This document shows, piece by piece, positions 18,435 to 30,700 of a stretch of 57,432 bases of DNA (positions are counted from its first letter, which is position 1; each line of letters starts with the position of its first letter). The translations under genes and the position numbers were made by a program. Source of the stretch: an archaeon (GTDB lineage Archaea; Asgardarchaeota; Thorarchaeia; Thorarchaeales; Thorarchaeaceae); assembly GCA_024275415.1 (NCBI GenBank), contig JAJRZD010000050.1:1-57432 (forward strand), read 5' to 3'. The notes below the pieces were generated by a model. The model was not told where the DNA came from. It saw nothing but the letters and a program-made list of their open reading frames with translations, and did not search any database.

Positions 18435-19595
18435 ATGAAACACACTCAGAAGTCACGCCGCAACCTTAAGAAAGGAGTTGTCGTAGTCACACTCTCAGCA
18501 CTCGTCATGGCAGGGATTGTGTTGCCAGTCGTGATGATTTACTCAGCAGAGATGGAAGAAACTGTAAGAGGATTCGCAGAGTTCCAGCTCACGTACAGGT
18601 ACTATTTGAAGAACGAGGGGCCTTTGAATCTTACCTCAGTTTCAATTCGGTTGGCACTACTGAAGGACTGGGCTCCTATACAAACAGTGTCCAACTTGAC
18701 CATCATGACGCCCCCGAACCAGACAATCACAGACGAGTATGAGAACCAGTTTGCATGGTACGAGTATCAGGACTTCAACGTGAACCAGACCATAGACCTA
18801 GTGTTCAAGGCGAACCTTACCCTCAACTTCATAGACTACACCTCCGCAACACTGGACATAGCCGACTATAACGAGTCGTCCGACCTCTACAAGCTCTACA
18901 TGGCATTCAATCCGCTGGAAGACAGCACGGATCCGAACATAAGGAACGTCGCTCAATCACTTGAGGTTCCTGATGATCTGCTGGGAACTGCATTCAATAT
19001 CTACAATTTCACATCGCATTATTTGAAGTACAAGCTGTATAGCACCGTGCGAGGGGCATCATACGCTATCAGGAACGCGAATGGCGACTGTGACGAGTAC
19101 ACGACACTCTTCATCGCATTGTCAAGGGCTGTAGGTATCCCTGCTATTGGACATACTGCATGGCTTGCAGACTTTGCACCAGGCTTTGTGACCTCTGACG
19201 ATGGAGCTGTCGCACATGCTTATCCGATGTTCTATGTTGCAGGGGTTGGGATGTTACCAGCAGACCCGACTCGTGGGGCGACAAGCACTTTCGACAATTG
19301 GTTGAAGACTGACGCAAAGCGAATAACATTGACACGAGGTCCTGACAAGCCGTACAGGCTCCTTAGATACAGGTGGATACCTGTGGAGGGCATCGAAGGC
19401 CCCACCATTTTCAGCAATTACACGGTTTCTGTCCAAGACATGAGGATTGAGTACACCTCGAACCTCAGACAGGTCGTCATACTATCGCTTGCTGGGATCC
19501 CGAGCCTATTCATGGTCTATAGTGGGGTCAAGGGCTATCAGGCAAGAAAACAACGCAAACGCAAGCTGGAGTCGTTGCTCGACCCAGAGAGGTAG
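18435..19595 (+). CDS. membrane-anchored transglutaminase-like cysteine enzyme
   Basis: The start is ATG 18435, one base after the ATP-grasp stop, with GGAGG at 18421-18425; a longer frame upstream lies inside the previous gene. The 386-residue protein has an N-terminal helix (about 15-37), an exported domain and a C-terminal helix with a basic cytoplasmic end. The transglutaminase core carries all three catalytic positions: Cys in NGDCDEYTTLF (about residue 220), His in VAHAYPMFY (about 260) and Asp in LPADPTRG (about 278). In the related bacterial cluster the transglutaminase domain is often inactive, so an intact triad is notable. It could cleave or cross-link surface peptides or proteins, perhaps products of the ATP-grasp ligase. 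Function is inferred from fold and context. Confidence 0.85.
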   Translation: MKHTQKSRRNLKKGVVVVTLSALVMAGIVLPVVMIYSAEMEETVRGFAEFQLTYRYYLKNEGPLNLTSVSIRLALLKDWAPIQTVSNLTIMTPPNQTITDEYENQFAWYEYQDFNVNQTIDLVFKANLTLNFIDYTSATLDIADYNESSDLYKLYMAFNPLEDSTDPNIRNVAQSLEVPDDLLGTAFNIYNFTSHYLKYKLYSTVRGASYAIRNANGDCDEYTTLFIALSRAVGIPAIGHTAWLADFAPGFVTSDDGAVAHAYPMFYVAGVGMLPADPTRGATSTFDNWLKTDAKRITLTRGPDKPYRLLRYRWIPVEGIEGPTIFSNYTVSVQDMRIEYTSNLRQVVILSLAGIPSLFMVYSGVKGYQARKQRKRKLESLLDPER

Positions 19596-19654
19596 ATATT
19601 GTCCGGATACGAAATGATTAATGTGACCCCCGTCTTTGCGTTCGGTGATGTAAG

Positions 19655-20035
19655 ATGACTCGCGAAGTGATAGCAACTGACAATGCACCAAAGGCAATCG
19701 GTCCGTACTCGCAGGGAATCAAGGCAAATGGGTTCGTGTTCTGCTCCGGTCAGATTCCCATCAATTCGGAAACCGGAGAGATGGTGACAGGTTCCATCGC
19801 AGAACAGACAAGACAATCCCTTTCTAATGTGAAAGGCGTTATCGAAGCGGCAGGATCCTCAATGGACAAGGTCGTGAAGGTCACGGTGTTCCTCAAGGAT
19901 ATGAACGACTTTGCAGAGATGAACGCTGAATATGCAAAATGGTTCACAGAGAACCCCCCCGCACGGGCTGCAGTTGAGGTCGCAAGGCTTCCCAAGGACG
20001 TTGGAGTAGAGATTGAAGCGATTGCAGTGCTTTGA
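19655..20035 (+). CDS. ridA: RidA family enamine/imine deaminase
   Basis: The 126-residue protein is full length for RidA/YjgF, a cytosolic trimer that hydrolyses reactive enamine or imine intermediates formed by PLP enzymes. Signatures are [23 protein letters not shown] near the N-terminus (shown here as one family block), [19 protein letters not shown] in the middle, and the C-terminal block with the active-site Arg in [19 protein letters not shown] 19655 is supported by the normal start of the family. It is 59 bases after the transglutaminase gene, so cotranscription is possible but a functional link is not evident. Confidence 0.95.
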   Translation: MTREVIATDNAPKAIGPYSQGIKANGFVFCSGQIPINSETGEMVTGSIAEQTRQSLSNVKGVIEAAGSSMDKVVKVTVFLKDMNDFAEMNAEYAKWFTENPPARAAVEVARLPKDVGVEIEAIAVL

Positions 20036-20079
20036 CACCATTGGGAACATGTAGATTCATTTCGCACTGTTTGTATGAA

Positions 20080-20108
20080 AGAGAGGGAATCGATGTCATT
20101 CCCTCTCT
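20080..20108. terminator. bidirectional terminator hairpin between convergent genes
   Basis: A perfect 11-bp inverted repeat (AGAGAGGGAAT / ATTCCCTCTCT) with a 7-nt loop lies between the end of ridA (20035) and the end of the minus-strand operon (20115). Its symmetry and position fit a shared transcription end or an RNA-stabilising hairpin. Confidence 0.65.
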
Positions 20109-20114
20109 AAACGC

Positions 20115-21935
20115 CTATTCTCTCCGTTTCCTGCACACGAGTATTACCAGCAACATGATTGCAAACCCTCCAACACCTGCCGCGACATACAACCAGAATG
20201 TGTAGTCTTCCGGCAGTGACGCACCCACCATGTTGGAGTCGTAGATGGTATCCCCGCTTGTTGTGACACGCACCTTGAAGAAGTAGGTCTTGCCACCTTG
20301 CAGTCCTGAAATCACAGTGGAGGTCGTTGACATGTCCGTGATGGTTTGATAGAGTGTCCCCAGCTCATTAGGCTGTTCTGACACATAGACCTCATAAGAC
20401 GCGAAATCGCCTTTTTCGTTATTGAACCGCGTCCACTCGATTTCTACGGACGAACCTGAGAGGATTGCCGGAGCGTTTAGGTACACGCCTATCTCGGCAA
20501 CTGTGATTCCCGACGAGTCTAATGTGACAGTGAAGATATCGTCTTGGCCTGGCTCGGTTTCGCCAATCACCTCTTCAGTAATCAATTGGCCATCAACAAC
20601 TCTATTTGCCTCCATCTTGTACTCCCCTGTTCCCGTCCCAGTCAGGTTAATTGTGTATGGCAAACCTGGCGCGAACGGAAACAGCATATGCTTTTCACCA
20701 TCGTCTTCAACTGCAATGGCTGGAAATTCGAGGCTTGGAACTCCGTCATCACCGATGGCGATAGTACGACCCAGTGGGTCTGTCACTTGGATATCTACCG
20801 GGCTGAATATCCCGAGACCCAGAAGCTTGGGAAGAAGATCCATCAATGCAGTGATGATGCTGTTGTACTCGCCTGTAGAAGGGTAGTACGACAATCTTGT
20901 GAACTGCGATTGATCATAACCAGGCCCATACGGGAATCGGTGTGTCCCTTTAAAGTTTCCATCGGCATCAATGAGAATCCAGTCATCGTATTTGGTCCAA
21001 GACTCGTTGTAAAGGACATTGTTGTCGTAGATATACAGGGTAATCGAGCCATTCGAGTTTACATCGTAATCATACACATCGACAAAATGGCTCTCGGTTG
21101 GTTCAGATACTTCCCAAACTGGAGCCATTAGCAAAATGACCTGTGGCGAGTAGAATGGTGTCCCAACCATCATTGCATCCATCAACTTCTGGACTTCTTG
21201 CGCGTTGGATATTCCGCCTTGAGGCGTAGGGATACCCAGATATATCTTGACCCAGTTTAGGAGATGGTTCGGGTTAAAGAATGCTCCGGATCCTTTCCAT
21301 AAGACGTACTCCTTGATTGCAGCTTCAGTGACATCACCGCCAGTTTGCTCGGCTATCGTCGTGTTTGGATTTGGTCGAGGGAGTGCAAATGCATAGTCTC
21401 GACCTAGGGGAACCTTGTTCGGGTCAAGGAAATAATCTCTTGATGCCTGTGCGAATCCGTTGCAGAAGCCTGCGAATTCCATATCCATCCAGTCAACAAT
21501 AAGCGAGTCGAACACACGGAATAACATGATGTCCAAGATGCTTACTTCGCAAGCGGCTTCGATGTCCGAATAGAGGAGCTGGAATATGTAGTTGCGGAGA
21601 TTTGCATTGACCTCTTCAGGCTCCATCACGAAATCGCCGAAAAACGAGCCACTATTCGTGAAGTTGAAGGTATGTCGCCAATCGAATGGCACTACCATAT
21701 CAGCAGGAAGGAACTTCTGCTTGATGTGTCCTTTCTCCCATGCTTCAGCCATTCCAACGCTCATATCACGTTTGGTAGTCAGTTGCCATGCGTCTATGAA
21801 CTCAAGCAATCGTGCTCTGATCTCCTCGGAGTCCAATGATGAGGGATGACTTACAGGCAAGGGTGCCATGAATGCCATCCACGTAATTCCAAACACGATT
21901 GCCAAACAAACAATGTACTTCGTATTCTTTTTCAT
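20115..21935 (-). CDS. exported papain-like/FnIII protein with C-terminal anchor
   Basis: The start is the second ATG (21935), which sits 8 bases after GGAGGG; ATG 21941 would be only 2 bases away. The protein is 606 residues. A signal helix is at about 6-24. A region around Cys158 (FAGFCNGFAQASRDYF) and His283 (ESHFVDVYDYDV), followed by ITLYIYDNN, follows the Cys/His/Asn order of papain-like peptidases, and exported C39-like proteins have a similar GxCxG and SHxVxxYxYD pattern. Residues 480-570 form a fibronectin type III domain (IEWTRFNNEKGDFASYEVYV, GLQGGKTYFFKV split here). A C-terminal helix at about 577-598 ends in CRKRRE. Peptidase activity is inferred. It is the last gene of a three-gene minus-strand operon. 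Confidence 0.65.
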   Translation of the reverse strand: MKKNTKYIVCLAIVFGITWMAFMAPLPVSHPSSLDSEEIRARLLEFIDAWQLTTKRDMSVGMAEAWEKGHIKQKFLPADMVVPFDWRHTFNFTNSGSFFGDFVMEPEEVNANLRNYIFQLLYSDIEAACEVSILDIMLFRVFDSLIVDWMDMEFAGFCNGFAQASRDYFLDPNKVPLGRDYAFALPRPNPNTTIAEQTGGDVTEAAIKEYVLWKGSGAFFNPNHLLNWVKIYLGIPTPQGGISNAQEVQKLMDAMMVGTPFYSPQVILLMAPVWEVSEPTESHFVDVYDYDVNSNGSITLYIYDNNVLYNESWTKYDDWILIDADGNFKGTHRFPYGPGYDQSQFTRLSYYPSTGEYNSIITALMDLLPKLLGLGIFSPVDIQVTDPLGRTIAIGDDGVPSLEFPAIAVEDDGEKHMLFPFAPGLPYTINLTGTGTGEYKMEANRVVDGQLITEEVIGETEPGQDDIFTVTLDSSGITVAEIGVYLNAPAILSGSSVEIEWTRFNNEKGDFASYEVYVSEQPNELGTLYQTITDMSTTSTVISGLQGGKTYFFKVRVTTSGDTIYDSNMVGASLPEDYTFWLYVAAGVGGFAIMLLVILVCRKRRE

Positions 21936-21948
21936 GATCATTTCCCTC

Positions 21949-24900
21949 CTAAAATATACTTACCCTCCTTAATGTGCGCAACTCGTTTTCTTTCATTGAG
22001 AACTGTGCCATCACAGGACACAGGATGTCCGGATGTTCCGGATTCACGATAGCCCCGGTGCCACTTGCCATGCTGAAAGCAGGACTTGTGGCAATAGCCG
22101 AAGAGTTCACTATCCATTCAAAGGCATAGAGATATCCTTTGAGGGCAGTCGCTAGGATCTCTTTCCGGTCGTTCAAGTTAGAATCGCCGATGCGGATGTC
22201 TGTGATGTTCTCATGCATCTCGCCGCTGGTCCACACCACATCATAGATATGATATGCCCTGTCTTTTGTCTGGTTCTGTTCGAACACCATCAAGTTCTTT
22301 CCAGTGCCTACGATGATATCAAACCAACTGTCACCGTCTGTATTCTCGACCTGTATCGCATTGACCTTCTCTGCGGTCGTCAAGAAATTCATCTCATTGA
22401 GGGTGCTGGAAGCGTCCATCTCATAGATCACAACTCCTCCGCCAGTGCCCACAAAAATCTCGGGATACTGGTTGCCGTCATTGTCGGCCAGTGCGACACG
22501 ATATGCCGCGAACTGCGGTTTCACCGTGTCAAATGTGATGTATGTGTTGTCATGGACAGTGCCATTCGAGAACACTTCGACTGTGACCAGTCGCACCCAT
22601 CCCGTCTGTTGTGTGAGGAACCCTCCATCATAGATGTCTTCAGTTCCGACAATTACGATGTCTTGGAAGCCATCATTGTCCACATCACCTGTCTTGATGT
22701 CGTGGATGCGCGGATATCCATCTTCGAGTGTAGTATATTTGATTGTCGTTACCAGTTCATAGCTGTCATCGCCGGTGTTCTCGAAGATGTACAGATATTC
22801 ATTGACGCCAACCACTATCTCAGAGAACCCGTCCCTATCGAGATCCTTGTCCACTGTGACAATGCTCGGTTCCATGTAGACCCAATAACCGCCACCTAGA
22901 TGTGTAATGTCGAACTTCCAATACTTGAACTCTGTACTCCAGACAGGTTCGTACTGATCATTACCGACCATTTCGAAGACATAGATATTGTACCCGGCAC
23001 AAACAATGATCTCCTGCTTACCGTCTTGATCCTGGTCTCCTATGACCATGTCCTTCACATCCAGCCTGAACGGGTATACACCGCTTGAGAAATAGTTGTA
23101 GAGGAGGAAATCTGGTGAGCGCCAAGATCTCCGATAGGTGTCATTGGCGACCTGCTCGAAGGCGATGATGTTGTTGTCAAAAGAGCCAACAAACACCTCG
23201 GGCTTGCCGTCTTGGTCAACGTCACCATATTCAATCGATTGTGACCAACGTTCGAAACTCCGCCAATTTGTCCAAGAGTCAAATGCTTCGTAACCCCAGT
23301 ATCCATACGTTTGACTACGCTTGTCGACCTCTACCATGTGAATGTAGGGGTATGTAGCGACAAGGAATGTGTCATGTTGTATCGTTCCGTTGAACATATC
23401 GATCGAGTCCTCTTTTAGTGCCACAAGATCAACTACACCATCTCCCGTTAGGTCGATGAACTGTGGATAATCATATCCATGGTCAGGGTCAGTCAATGTG
23501 CCAGTGAAATCAGGCTCGAACATTGCTCTTGTTTTTGTCCATTCGGGAGCCTGCCTACTTCCGGTGTTCTTCCAGTAGGTAAACCTCCCAGTGGAACATT
23601 TGTAACCTCTGGCAGTGTAGTTCTCGCTTGCATTTGGGACTACGATGTCAAGGTCATTGTCAAGATCAAAATCCCAGAATGTCACCTTGCCGAATACGGT
23701 TTCATTCTTCTTATCTGCATTGATGGTTTCGAAGAATGATGCGTCTAAGGTGTAGTGGAATTGGATGCCATAGCTGTATCCTGTTCGTTCGAAGTAATAC
23801 AGCTGGTCAGTCGCTACTACAAGGTCCGTATCGCCGTCATTGTCATAGTCCACCATGGTGACACGCGGGACGAAGTTTCCTGTCGTAACAACAGTGGATA
23901 GGTCTGTCAAGTAGCCAACCTGCTCAGTCCAGTAGTCAACAGATGTCTGTTCGAAATACCGTACTGTGTATATATAGCCGGTATCAACGTCAATCCCCGC
24001 AGTGGTGATGATCATGTCGTCATCAGCATCGCCGTCCATATCACCAAAAGTTACTGTTGCGTAATTGTAGAGAGTACCGTTGGCAAGATCACTATGTGTT
24101 ACAAAATAGTTTGCCACATATGAAAAGACTGGGTTCTCATCGGTTCCAGTATTCCTGTAGTACAACAACTTTGCCTGTGCGCCATCGAGAATTATCGCAA
24201 CAAGGTCGTAGGCGCTGGTGCCATCAATATCAACAAGAGCATACGAAAGGAATGACGAGAATGATGGGAATTCGGTCTGGACATCAGTGTTGGTGAGAAG
24301 CGAGCCACTTTCGACCCAAGTGGGTATCATGCCCTTGCCCCACACCTGCACTATGTCCCAAATCGATGCTCCAAGAGAGAATCGCGGTTGGTCTGATTGG
24401 CTCTCCCAGTATCGGACACCATTAGCACCATATGCCATGATCTCGCCGTCGACAGTTCCGATTATGATCTTCAGGATGCCGTCCTGAGTACTAGAAGTTC
24501 TTACGTAGCCCGTGGACACTGTCAGGGCGGTATCAATTGGCCGGGCGACTGTCCCATACGCAGCATCGATATTATAGATGGCTCCTCCTTTAACTCCAAT
24601 CCTCAAGTACCTGAATTCGTCCCAACGGGCAGCTCGTAAAGCATGATCCACATCTACGGACAAGAACCCAGTCCAGCCCAAGAAAAAGTTGATGTATATA
24701 TAATTCGTGTACTGTTCAGTCAGTTGTAGAGGCTCCCATGTTTTCATGTCTCTAGAGATTGCAAGCTCCATATTCTCGATGCTAATATCATCTTCTATTA
24801 TGATAAGCAAGTCTGTTTTATCAGTTGCGTCCCCGCCGAGTTCTTCCCATTGTCCGAAGTCCACAACAGCAGTAGACACATTGTTTAGGGTTGTATATGG

Positions 24901-27798
24901 ATGGAGCATAAGCAGCTTCTTGCTCGTTTGATCGGCTATCACGAAACTATCATTTGCAGCCAGATACTCGATACCCCATGATGATGCCACTCCCACTCTT
25001 TCAAAGTAGTTGGCAACCTCGTCGTCAAATGTATCGACAAGGATTCCCTCTGGTGAGATTTTCTTGATTGTGTGTGCCGGGCCTCCTGTACCGTACAAGT
25101 ATCCTTGTGCATCGAATGCGATGAATGGCGTATCATCTGGCACAGACCATGCGTCTATGACAGTCCCGTTCTGATAGAACCTTTGAATCCTGAAGTTGTA
25201 TCTATCAGAAACATAGAGCAACCCATCAGGTCCGATCTCCAAGCCGTAAGGAGTGTTGAACTGCCCCAAGGACGAGCCGGCGCTTCCGATGTGTCGGACA
25301 AACCCTGCACTCTTGTTGAAGACAGATATACGATGGTTATAGAATTCACTAACAAAGTATAGATCACCCTGAACGACCACATCGATTGGTCCATTGAGTT
25401 CTCCGTTGCCAGTGCCTGTTCCTCCGAGAGTGGCTTGCAAATTGCCTGCGACATCAAAGAGATACAATTTATCGTTAGTTGCATCAGTCACATAGACGAT
25501 ATCATCATCTACTGCAATCCCAAACAGCCATGAGGAAGGAACGCTCCAGTTCAGGAGAAGCGTGCCGTCTGGGGAGTATTTGAGAACATATGCAGACACT
25601 CCAGTCACGTAGTAATTGCCTTCTGAATCGAACGCTATATCTAATGGTGTGCTCAAGACATTCGTATCGATAGCATGTGTGTCGACCAGTTCATATTCCT
25701 GAATAGCAAATTTCTGAACTCGATTAGTTGAGGAATCAGTAACGAGAATGCCGTCATTGGTTACACAGATGCCTATGGGGTCAACGAACTGCCCAGGGCC
25801 TGAGCCAGAACTGCCCCATTCGGATTCGAAGTTGCCACTGGGGCTGAACTTCTGCACACGATGATTGTATATGTCTGTGACGTAGATACGCCCGTCTCCA
25901 TCTACTGCAATATCGACAGGCCCGTTCATATCTCCGGGCGCGCTCCCAGTTGTCCCCCATGTCCTTATGAATGTCCCATTAGGATAGAACTGTTGAACAC
26001 GGTCATTCGTATAGTCCGCGACCAACAGGTTACCATAGGCGTCCACTGCAAGACCCGCAGGTAGGTTGAACTCGCCGGACGCAGATCCAGAGGCACCCCA
26101 TTTGTTGATGAAAGCGCCGGTGCTCTTGTTCAGAACCTGAATCCTGTTGTTGAAGTAGTCCGAAACAAATAGCAACCCATCTGGGGACACTGCCACACCA
26201 AAGGGATGATAGAATTCACCATCACCTGTCCCACTAGTACCAAAACTAGCCACAAAGATGCCTTCCGCAGTGAATTTCTGGACTCGGTCGTTCTCGTAGT
26301 CTGTGACATAGACAAATCCGTCCGTGTCTATAGCAATACCCGTGGGCATCGAGAAATTACCTGTTTCGTTCCCGGTCATTCCCCATGATTGTATCGGTTC
26401 GAAATCATCATCGTACCGCACAACTCGATTATTGAGGATATCAGTCATATAGATTGAGCCATCAAGTCCCATTGCTATGTCATACAGCATCTTTGCTTGG
26501 TCAAGCCCTGTTCCTGTGGTGAACTCCCATTCTCTCATGAATTGGAACTGTTCTGTACTATCAAAGGTCGTTTCTTGGTCGTCCCACGGACCACCCAGTG
26601 CAGATGCGCCCCCGAGATATTCGGTGTCCCATGGGGCAGGAATCGGGTCGTTCTCGTAGATCCCTTGTGCTTCCCAACCGAACACCTTTTTGTCAATCCA
26701 CTCGTCGGCTTCATAACCCGTATAGACCCCAGTAGTTTCTGAAAGTCCTCTCTCCCAGCTCTTGATGCCTTGATTGAGCTTGCGCACATCGAAGTCCTCG
26801 GTTTCACTATTGTAATCGAAGACAAATACACCTTGACCGTATGCAGAGGCGACGATTTCTCCATAGCCATCCTCATCAAGGTTCTGACTGGCAGTCACTG
26901 AGGTCACAGGTGCCCATATTGTATCACCACTGTTCCACCGTGGAACATAGAAGTTCTTCCTGCACGGGCATTCCTCGAAAAGATACACCTTGGAATCATA
27001 GCTCCCTGCGACAATCTCGACCAACGAGTCATTGTCACTGTCAACGATTGCAATAGAAGATACCCTGTCCGTGATAGTATCGCCAGAGTCCCAGACAGGC
27101 TCGAACTCTAGCCAGTGTTCATCCAGACAGTAGGGATAGGCTGAACTGTCGATGTAGTCAAACACGTATATTTTCCCATCCCAAGCGCCAGCTATTATCT
27201 CGTCATGGCTGTCATGGTCAATGTCATATGCTAAGACAGACCACACTTGTCTGTCTATATACATTCCACTATCCCAGACAAGCTCCCATGGAGATGGAGT
27301 TGAAGATGGTGTGAATGGGTCATCGGCATTTCCAATCTGTTCGAACACGTAGATACGACCATCTGCGCTTCCAGCCACGACTTCGAGCTTGCCATTATTA
27401 TTGGCGTCCATGAAATCAACATCCATGACATCACCTTGGATTACGCCGTCCCCGGCATCCCATACCGGATAATACTGACGCATCTCGTCATACCATCGGA
27501 AGATGTGAACCTCTCTGTCGTTGAGGTATCCACCAGCTGATGCCATCCATTCCTGGTCCTCAGTGACCGCAATGGCATGAGTGGAGCCTCTAACATTGTT
27601 AGGCTCCCATATCTTCTGGTACTCGTTCGTGAGGTTGAAATCGGTGTTCATCTGGTTCGTAATCGAGTCCACAAGGCCGTCGGAATGGTTTGGCGATTCT
27701 AGTGCCAGACCCTGTTCATTGAGCATGGCTGGCATAAGTGATACCAGCATCAGGGCAATGAAGCCCAATGATATCAGTTTGAGTGTCGCATGTTTCAT
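21949..27798 (-). CDS. giant exported NHL/FG-GAP beta-propeller protein
   Basis: The 1949-residue protein has a signal peptide (about 5-31). Residues 60-370 hold FG-GAP/VCBS-type units ([20 protein letters not shown] as the pattern). Residues 420-960 hold about ten NHL repeats ([20 protein letters not shown] pattern), which build six-bladed propellers. Residues 1130-1900 hold more FG-GAP units with calcium-like loops ([20 protein letters not shown]). No C-terminal helix or sorting signal is seen, so it is either released or held by a partner. Its ATG overlaps the stop of the upstream TSP3-repeat gene (ATGA), and only 13 bases separate it from the next gene's ATG, so all three are translated from one message. 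Such propellers usually bind sugars or proteins, for example in adhesion. Confidence 0.85.
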   Translation of the reverse strand: MKHATLKLISLGFIALMLVSLMPAMLNEQGLALESPNHSDGLVDSITNQMNTDFNLTNEYQKIWEPNNVRGSTHAIAVTEDQEWMASAGGYLNDREVHIFRWYDEMRQYYPVWDAGDGVIQGDVMDVDFMDANNNGKLEVVAGSADGRIYVFEQIGNADDPFTPSSTPSPWELVWDSGMYIDRQVWSVLAYDIDHDSHDEIIAGAWDGKIYVFDYIDSSAYPYCLDEHWLEFEPVWDSGDTITDRVSSIAIVDSDNDSLVEIVAGSYDSKVYLFEECPCRKNFYVPRWNSGDTIWAPVTSVTASQNLDEDGYGEIVASAYGQGVFVFDYNSETEDFDVRKLNQGIKSWERGLSETTGVYTGYEADEWIDKKVFGWEAQGIYENDPIPAPWDTEYLGGASALGGPWDDQETTFDSTEQFQFMREWEFTTGTGLDQAKMLYDIAMGLDGSIYMTDILNNRVVRYDDDFEPIQSWGMTGNETGNFSMPTGIAIDTDGFVYVTDYENDRVQKFTAEGIFVASFGTSGTGDGEFYHPFGVAVSPDGLLFVSDYFNNRIQVLNKSTGAFINKWGASGSASGEFNLPAGLAVDAYGNLLVADYTNDRVQQFYPNGTFIRTWGTTGSAPGDMNGPVDIAVDGDGRIYVTDIYNHRVQKFSPSGNFESEWGSSGSGPGQFVDPIGICVTNDGILVTDSSTNRVQKFAIQEYELVDTHAIDTNVLSTPLDIAFDSEGNYYVTGVSAYVLKYSPDGTLLLNWSVPSSWLFGIAVDDDIVYVTDATNDKLYLFDVAGNLQATLGGTGTGNGELNGPIDVVVQGDLYFVSEFYNHRISVFNKSAGFVRHIGSAGSSLGQFNTPYGLEIGPDGLLYVSDRYNFRIQRFYQNGTVIDAWSVPDDTPFIAFDAQGYLYGTGGPAHTIKKISPEGILVDTFDDEVANYFERVGVASSWGIEYLAANDSFVIADQTSKKLLMLHPYTTLNNVSTAVVDFGQWEELGGDATDKTDLLIIIEDDISIENMELAISRDMKTWEPLQLTEQYTNYIYINFFLGWTGFLSVDVDHALRAARWDEFRYLRIGVKGGAIYNIDAAYGTVARPIDTALTVSTGYVRTSSTQDGILKIIIGTVDGEIMAYGANGVRYWESQSDQPRFSLGASIWDIVQVWGKGMIPTWVESGSLLTNTDVQTEFPSFSSFLSYALVDIDGTSAYDLVAIILDGAQAKLLYYRNTGTDENPVFSYVANYFVTHSDLANGTLYNYATVTFGDMDGDADDDMIITTAGIDVDTGYIYTVRYFEQTSVDYWTEQVGYLTDLSTVVTTGNFVPRVTMVDYDNDGDTDLVVATDQLYYFERTGYSYGIQFHYTLDASFFETINADKKNETVFGKVTFWDFDLDNDLDIVVPNASENYTARGYKCSTGRFTYWKNTGSRQAPEWTKTRAMFEPDFTGTLTDPDHGYDYPQFIDLTGDGVVDLVALKEDSIDMFNGTIQHDTFLVATYPYIHMVEVDKRSQTYGYWGYEAFDSWTNWRSFERWSQSIEYGDVDQDGKPEVFVGSFDNNIIAFEQVANDTYRRSWRSPDFLLYNYFSSGVYPFRLDVKDMVIGDQDQDGKQEIIVCAGYNIYVFEMVGNDQYEPVWSTEFKYWKFDITHLGGGYWVYMEPSIVTVDKDLDRDGFSEIVVGVNEYLYIFENTGDDSYELVTTIKYTTLEDGYPRIHDIKTGDVDNDGFQDIVIVGTEDIYDGGFLTQQTGWVRLVTVEVFSNGTVHDNTYITFDTVKPQFAAYRVALADNDGNQYPEIFVGTGGGVVIYEMDASSTLNEMNFLTTAEKVNAIQVENTDGDSWFDIIVGTGKNLMVFEQNQTKDRAYHIYDVVWTSGEMHENITDIRIGDSNLNDRKEILATALKGYLYAFEWIVNSSAIATSPAFSMASGTGAIVNPEHPDILCPVMAQFSMKENELRTLRRVSIF

Positions 27799-30700
27799 TT
27801 GGTATCACCCTCCTTCTTGGACGACTTGGTCTTCTTTCTGGATGAGGTTTCTTTCTTAGCAGTCGTCCTCTTCGAAGTAGTCTTCTTAGAGGTGGTTTTC
27901 TTAGAGGCAACTTTTTTCTTTTTCACGCCTGCATCGCCGCCACGTACGATGCCCACTACGGTTCGTAGCACCGGTGGCACAATAATACCTGCGATGAATC
28001 CGACACCACCAATGATAGCAGCAACAATCCAGAATGGATACCCCTCGGTGATTGGGACTATCGGATTCTGCCCCAGCTGCACCTCCTCAAAGTCTGAGAT
28101 GCCATCATTATCTGTGTCCGCATCTGTTGGATCAGTCCCGTAGACATTTACTTCTTCACCATCAGATAGGCCATCTCCGTCGCTGTCAGGGTTATCAAAC
28201 CCTCCGGGAGCTCCTGTCCAGTGCCATATGCCCCGTGAGTCATTTCCGATGGGCAATGGGGCCATCCATGTCTTCTCGAAGTAGAATTCCTCGCCATCTG
28301 AGAGACCATCGCCATCGAAGTCGTACTCGAATCCGTCTGCGATACCATTACCGTTCTCGTCCCATTCTAGGGGGTCGGTGCCGTACACTAACTCGAGACC
28401 GTCCGGCAGGTAGTCATTATCTGTATCGCTGTCATTCACATCAGTCGGGTATAATGGCCAGTATGACCCATTGTCCTGAGAAAGTAAATACCCTGGTGGG
28501 GTTGTCGCACTCGGAGGTGTTGTATGCGCAGTCACGCCTTCCCAAGATTCCAAGTTGTCAGGAATCTCATCGCCATCCGTGTCATTTGACATCGGATCCG
28601 TATGCGTGACATAGATTTCATTGTAGTCATTGATGTTATCATCATCGCTGTCCGGATCATTCGGATACGTGCCGTACTGGAGTTCAAGTCCATCGTCAAG
28701 CCCGTCTGAATCTGTATCATTCTTGACAGGACATGAGCCATATCGCAAGACGATAGTAAGCGCCTCATACGGATAAGTGATGATACTGATGTTCTCGAGT
28801 ATCATCTCTTGCCCATCCAACAGCGTGTCACCGTCAGTGTCGTTGTTGAGCGGGTCTAGTGGGATGGGGTCATGACCCGGCCATCCCAGTCCAAGGTATA
28901 TCTCCTGCGAATCGGTAAGGCCATCAGCGTCAGTATCAACTGTGATTGGTGAGGTATTATAGTCAAGAACCTCGTCACCATCTCCAAGAGGCAATGTCAT
29001 GGAACCATTCTCGTTTGGATAGTCTAAAGAGTCATGGTCAGTATCCCAATCCAGAGGATCTGTGTTGTATACGAGGAGTTCCTCACCATCTCCTAAACGG
29101 TCTTCGTCAGTGTCCCACAGACGCGGGTCAGTGTGCGAAGTGAAGACCTCATAACCGTCGATTAACCCGTCACCGTCAGTGTCGGGTAGTAGTGGATCAG
29201 TGAGATAAATGAGTATCTCTTCGCCATCTGTAAGCCCATCCGCATCAGAATCACGTACAAGTGGGTTGCAGTAGAAGAAGAACAGCTCCTCACCATCAGA
29301 GAGACCGTCCATGTCTGTGTCGTTGCTGACCGGATTAGTACCGTAGAGGTAGTATTCATCCCCATCGAGCACCATGTCATTGTCACTGTCAGGATTTCGT
29401 GGATCTGTAGGCAGCATCCAGTCCTCGTAGTCTGGCAGGTGGTCGTTGTCAGTGTCCGGGTTCTGAGCATCAGTCCCTGAACCACCAGGACCTATCTGTT
29501 CATACCCGTCCTTGAGCCCATCTGAGTCTTGGTCTCCATTTGTGGGATCCCATTGTGGATCACGAGCAAGCTCATTCCCATCAGTGAGGTAGAGTGCTAC
29601 AGCACCCCATGCGGTGTCATTGTCGGTGTCGGGGTTGCAGGGATTCGTCTTTACCAGCTTGACCTCTGGATAACCCTCGGCATCAGGAATCTCTGCTATC
29701 TGACCCTTCACCTCAGTGCCATCATGGAGATCCCAGATATAGTCGTCAGTAGGATAGAAGGGATCGTTCCAGTCACCTGAGAAGAGCCATGCTACGCTGT
29801 CATCGTCCGTATCAGCGTCGAGTGGGTGTGTCCATCTGAAATTGACATACTGGTAGAGTTCCACTTCGGTTTCATTCATGTACTCGACGCCATTACTCCA
29901 CTCCTCACCGTCCAATAGACCATCGTTATCGGTATCCGGATTGAGTGGATCAGTATGGTCGTCGTAGGTGACACCCCCAATCTCGACTGATCCCACTGCA
30001 CCGTAGGTTCCCTTAGTTAGTGACACATCATAGGCGGTATTCACCTCGTACCAATCATAGAGCATATCGCCATCAGTATCGATGAGGAAGGGCGAGGTGT
30101 GGTATACCTTGCACTCTTCATAGTCTGTGAGGTTGTCACGATCGGTATCGTTCAAGAGGGGATTTGTCTTAAAAATCTCATATTCTTCTTGATCTGTAAG
30201 AAGGTCACCGTCCGTATCTACTTTCCAAGGAGCTGTGTTGAGTTCCAGTTCCAATTTATCGTTGAGCCCATCACCGTCAGTATCAGCATTGTTTGGGTCA
30301 AGGAATGTGGATGAATCAGCAAGGGCGAACTCTGGAAGCGTGCCATAGAGGAGGGACATCCTGTTCTCGAAGTCGTCAGGCAATCCGTCCGCATCCGAAT
30401 CTGTTAGGTCTGCCGCCTCATCGCCATATGTGTCCGAGCCCCACGATGCGGAGAGATCCATGGTTGTCGTCCATGGACCACCAAAGTGCGTGCCGAACGA
30501 CGTGAAGAAGAGATCCACTCCGAAGTAGAGCGAGCAATAGAGCGTGATATAGATCCCGATAGTCGAAGTAGAGATATCACTCAGGGTACGTATGATTACA
30601 GGGTCGGGGTCATCTGCTAAAGCCATTAGGGCCGACCCTGAGAGGATTCCGGATCGCTGTTCGAACCTGAGTCCCACTTTAAACGTTCCTTGAAACACAC

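Noticed and set aside
20544..21131. 195-codon plus-strand frame opposite the papain-like/FnIII gene
   Set aside because: It lies wholly inside the minus-strand gene, has no binding site and no family resemblance; it is a shadow frame.
22213..22899. 228-codon plus-strand frame opposite the NHL/FG-GAP gene
   Set aside because: It is antisense to repetitive Asp/Gly/Val-rich codons, which rarely give stops; no family signal is seen.
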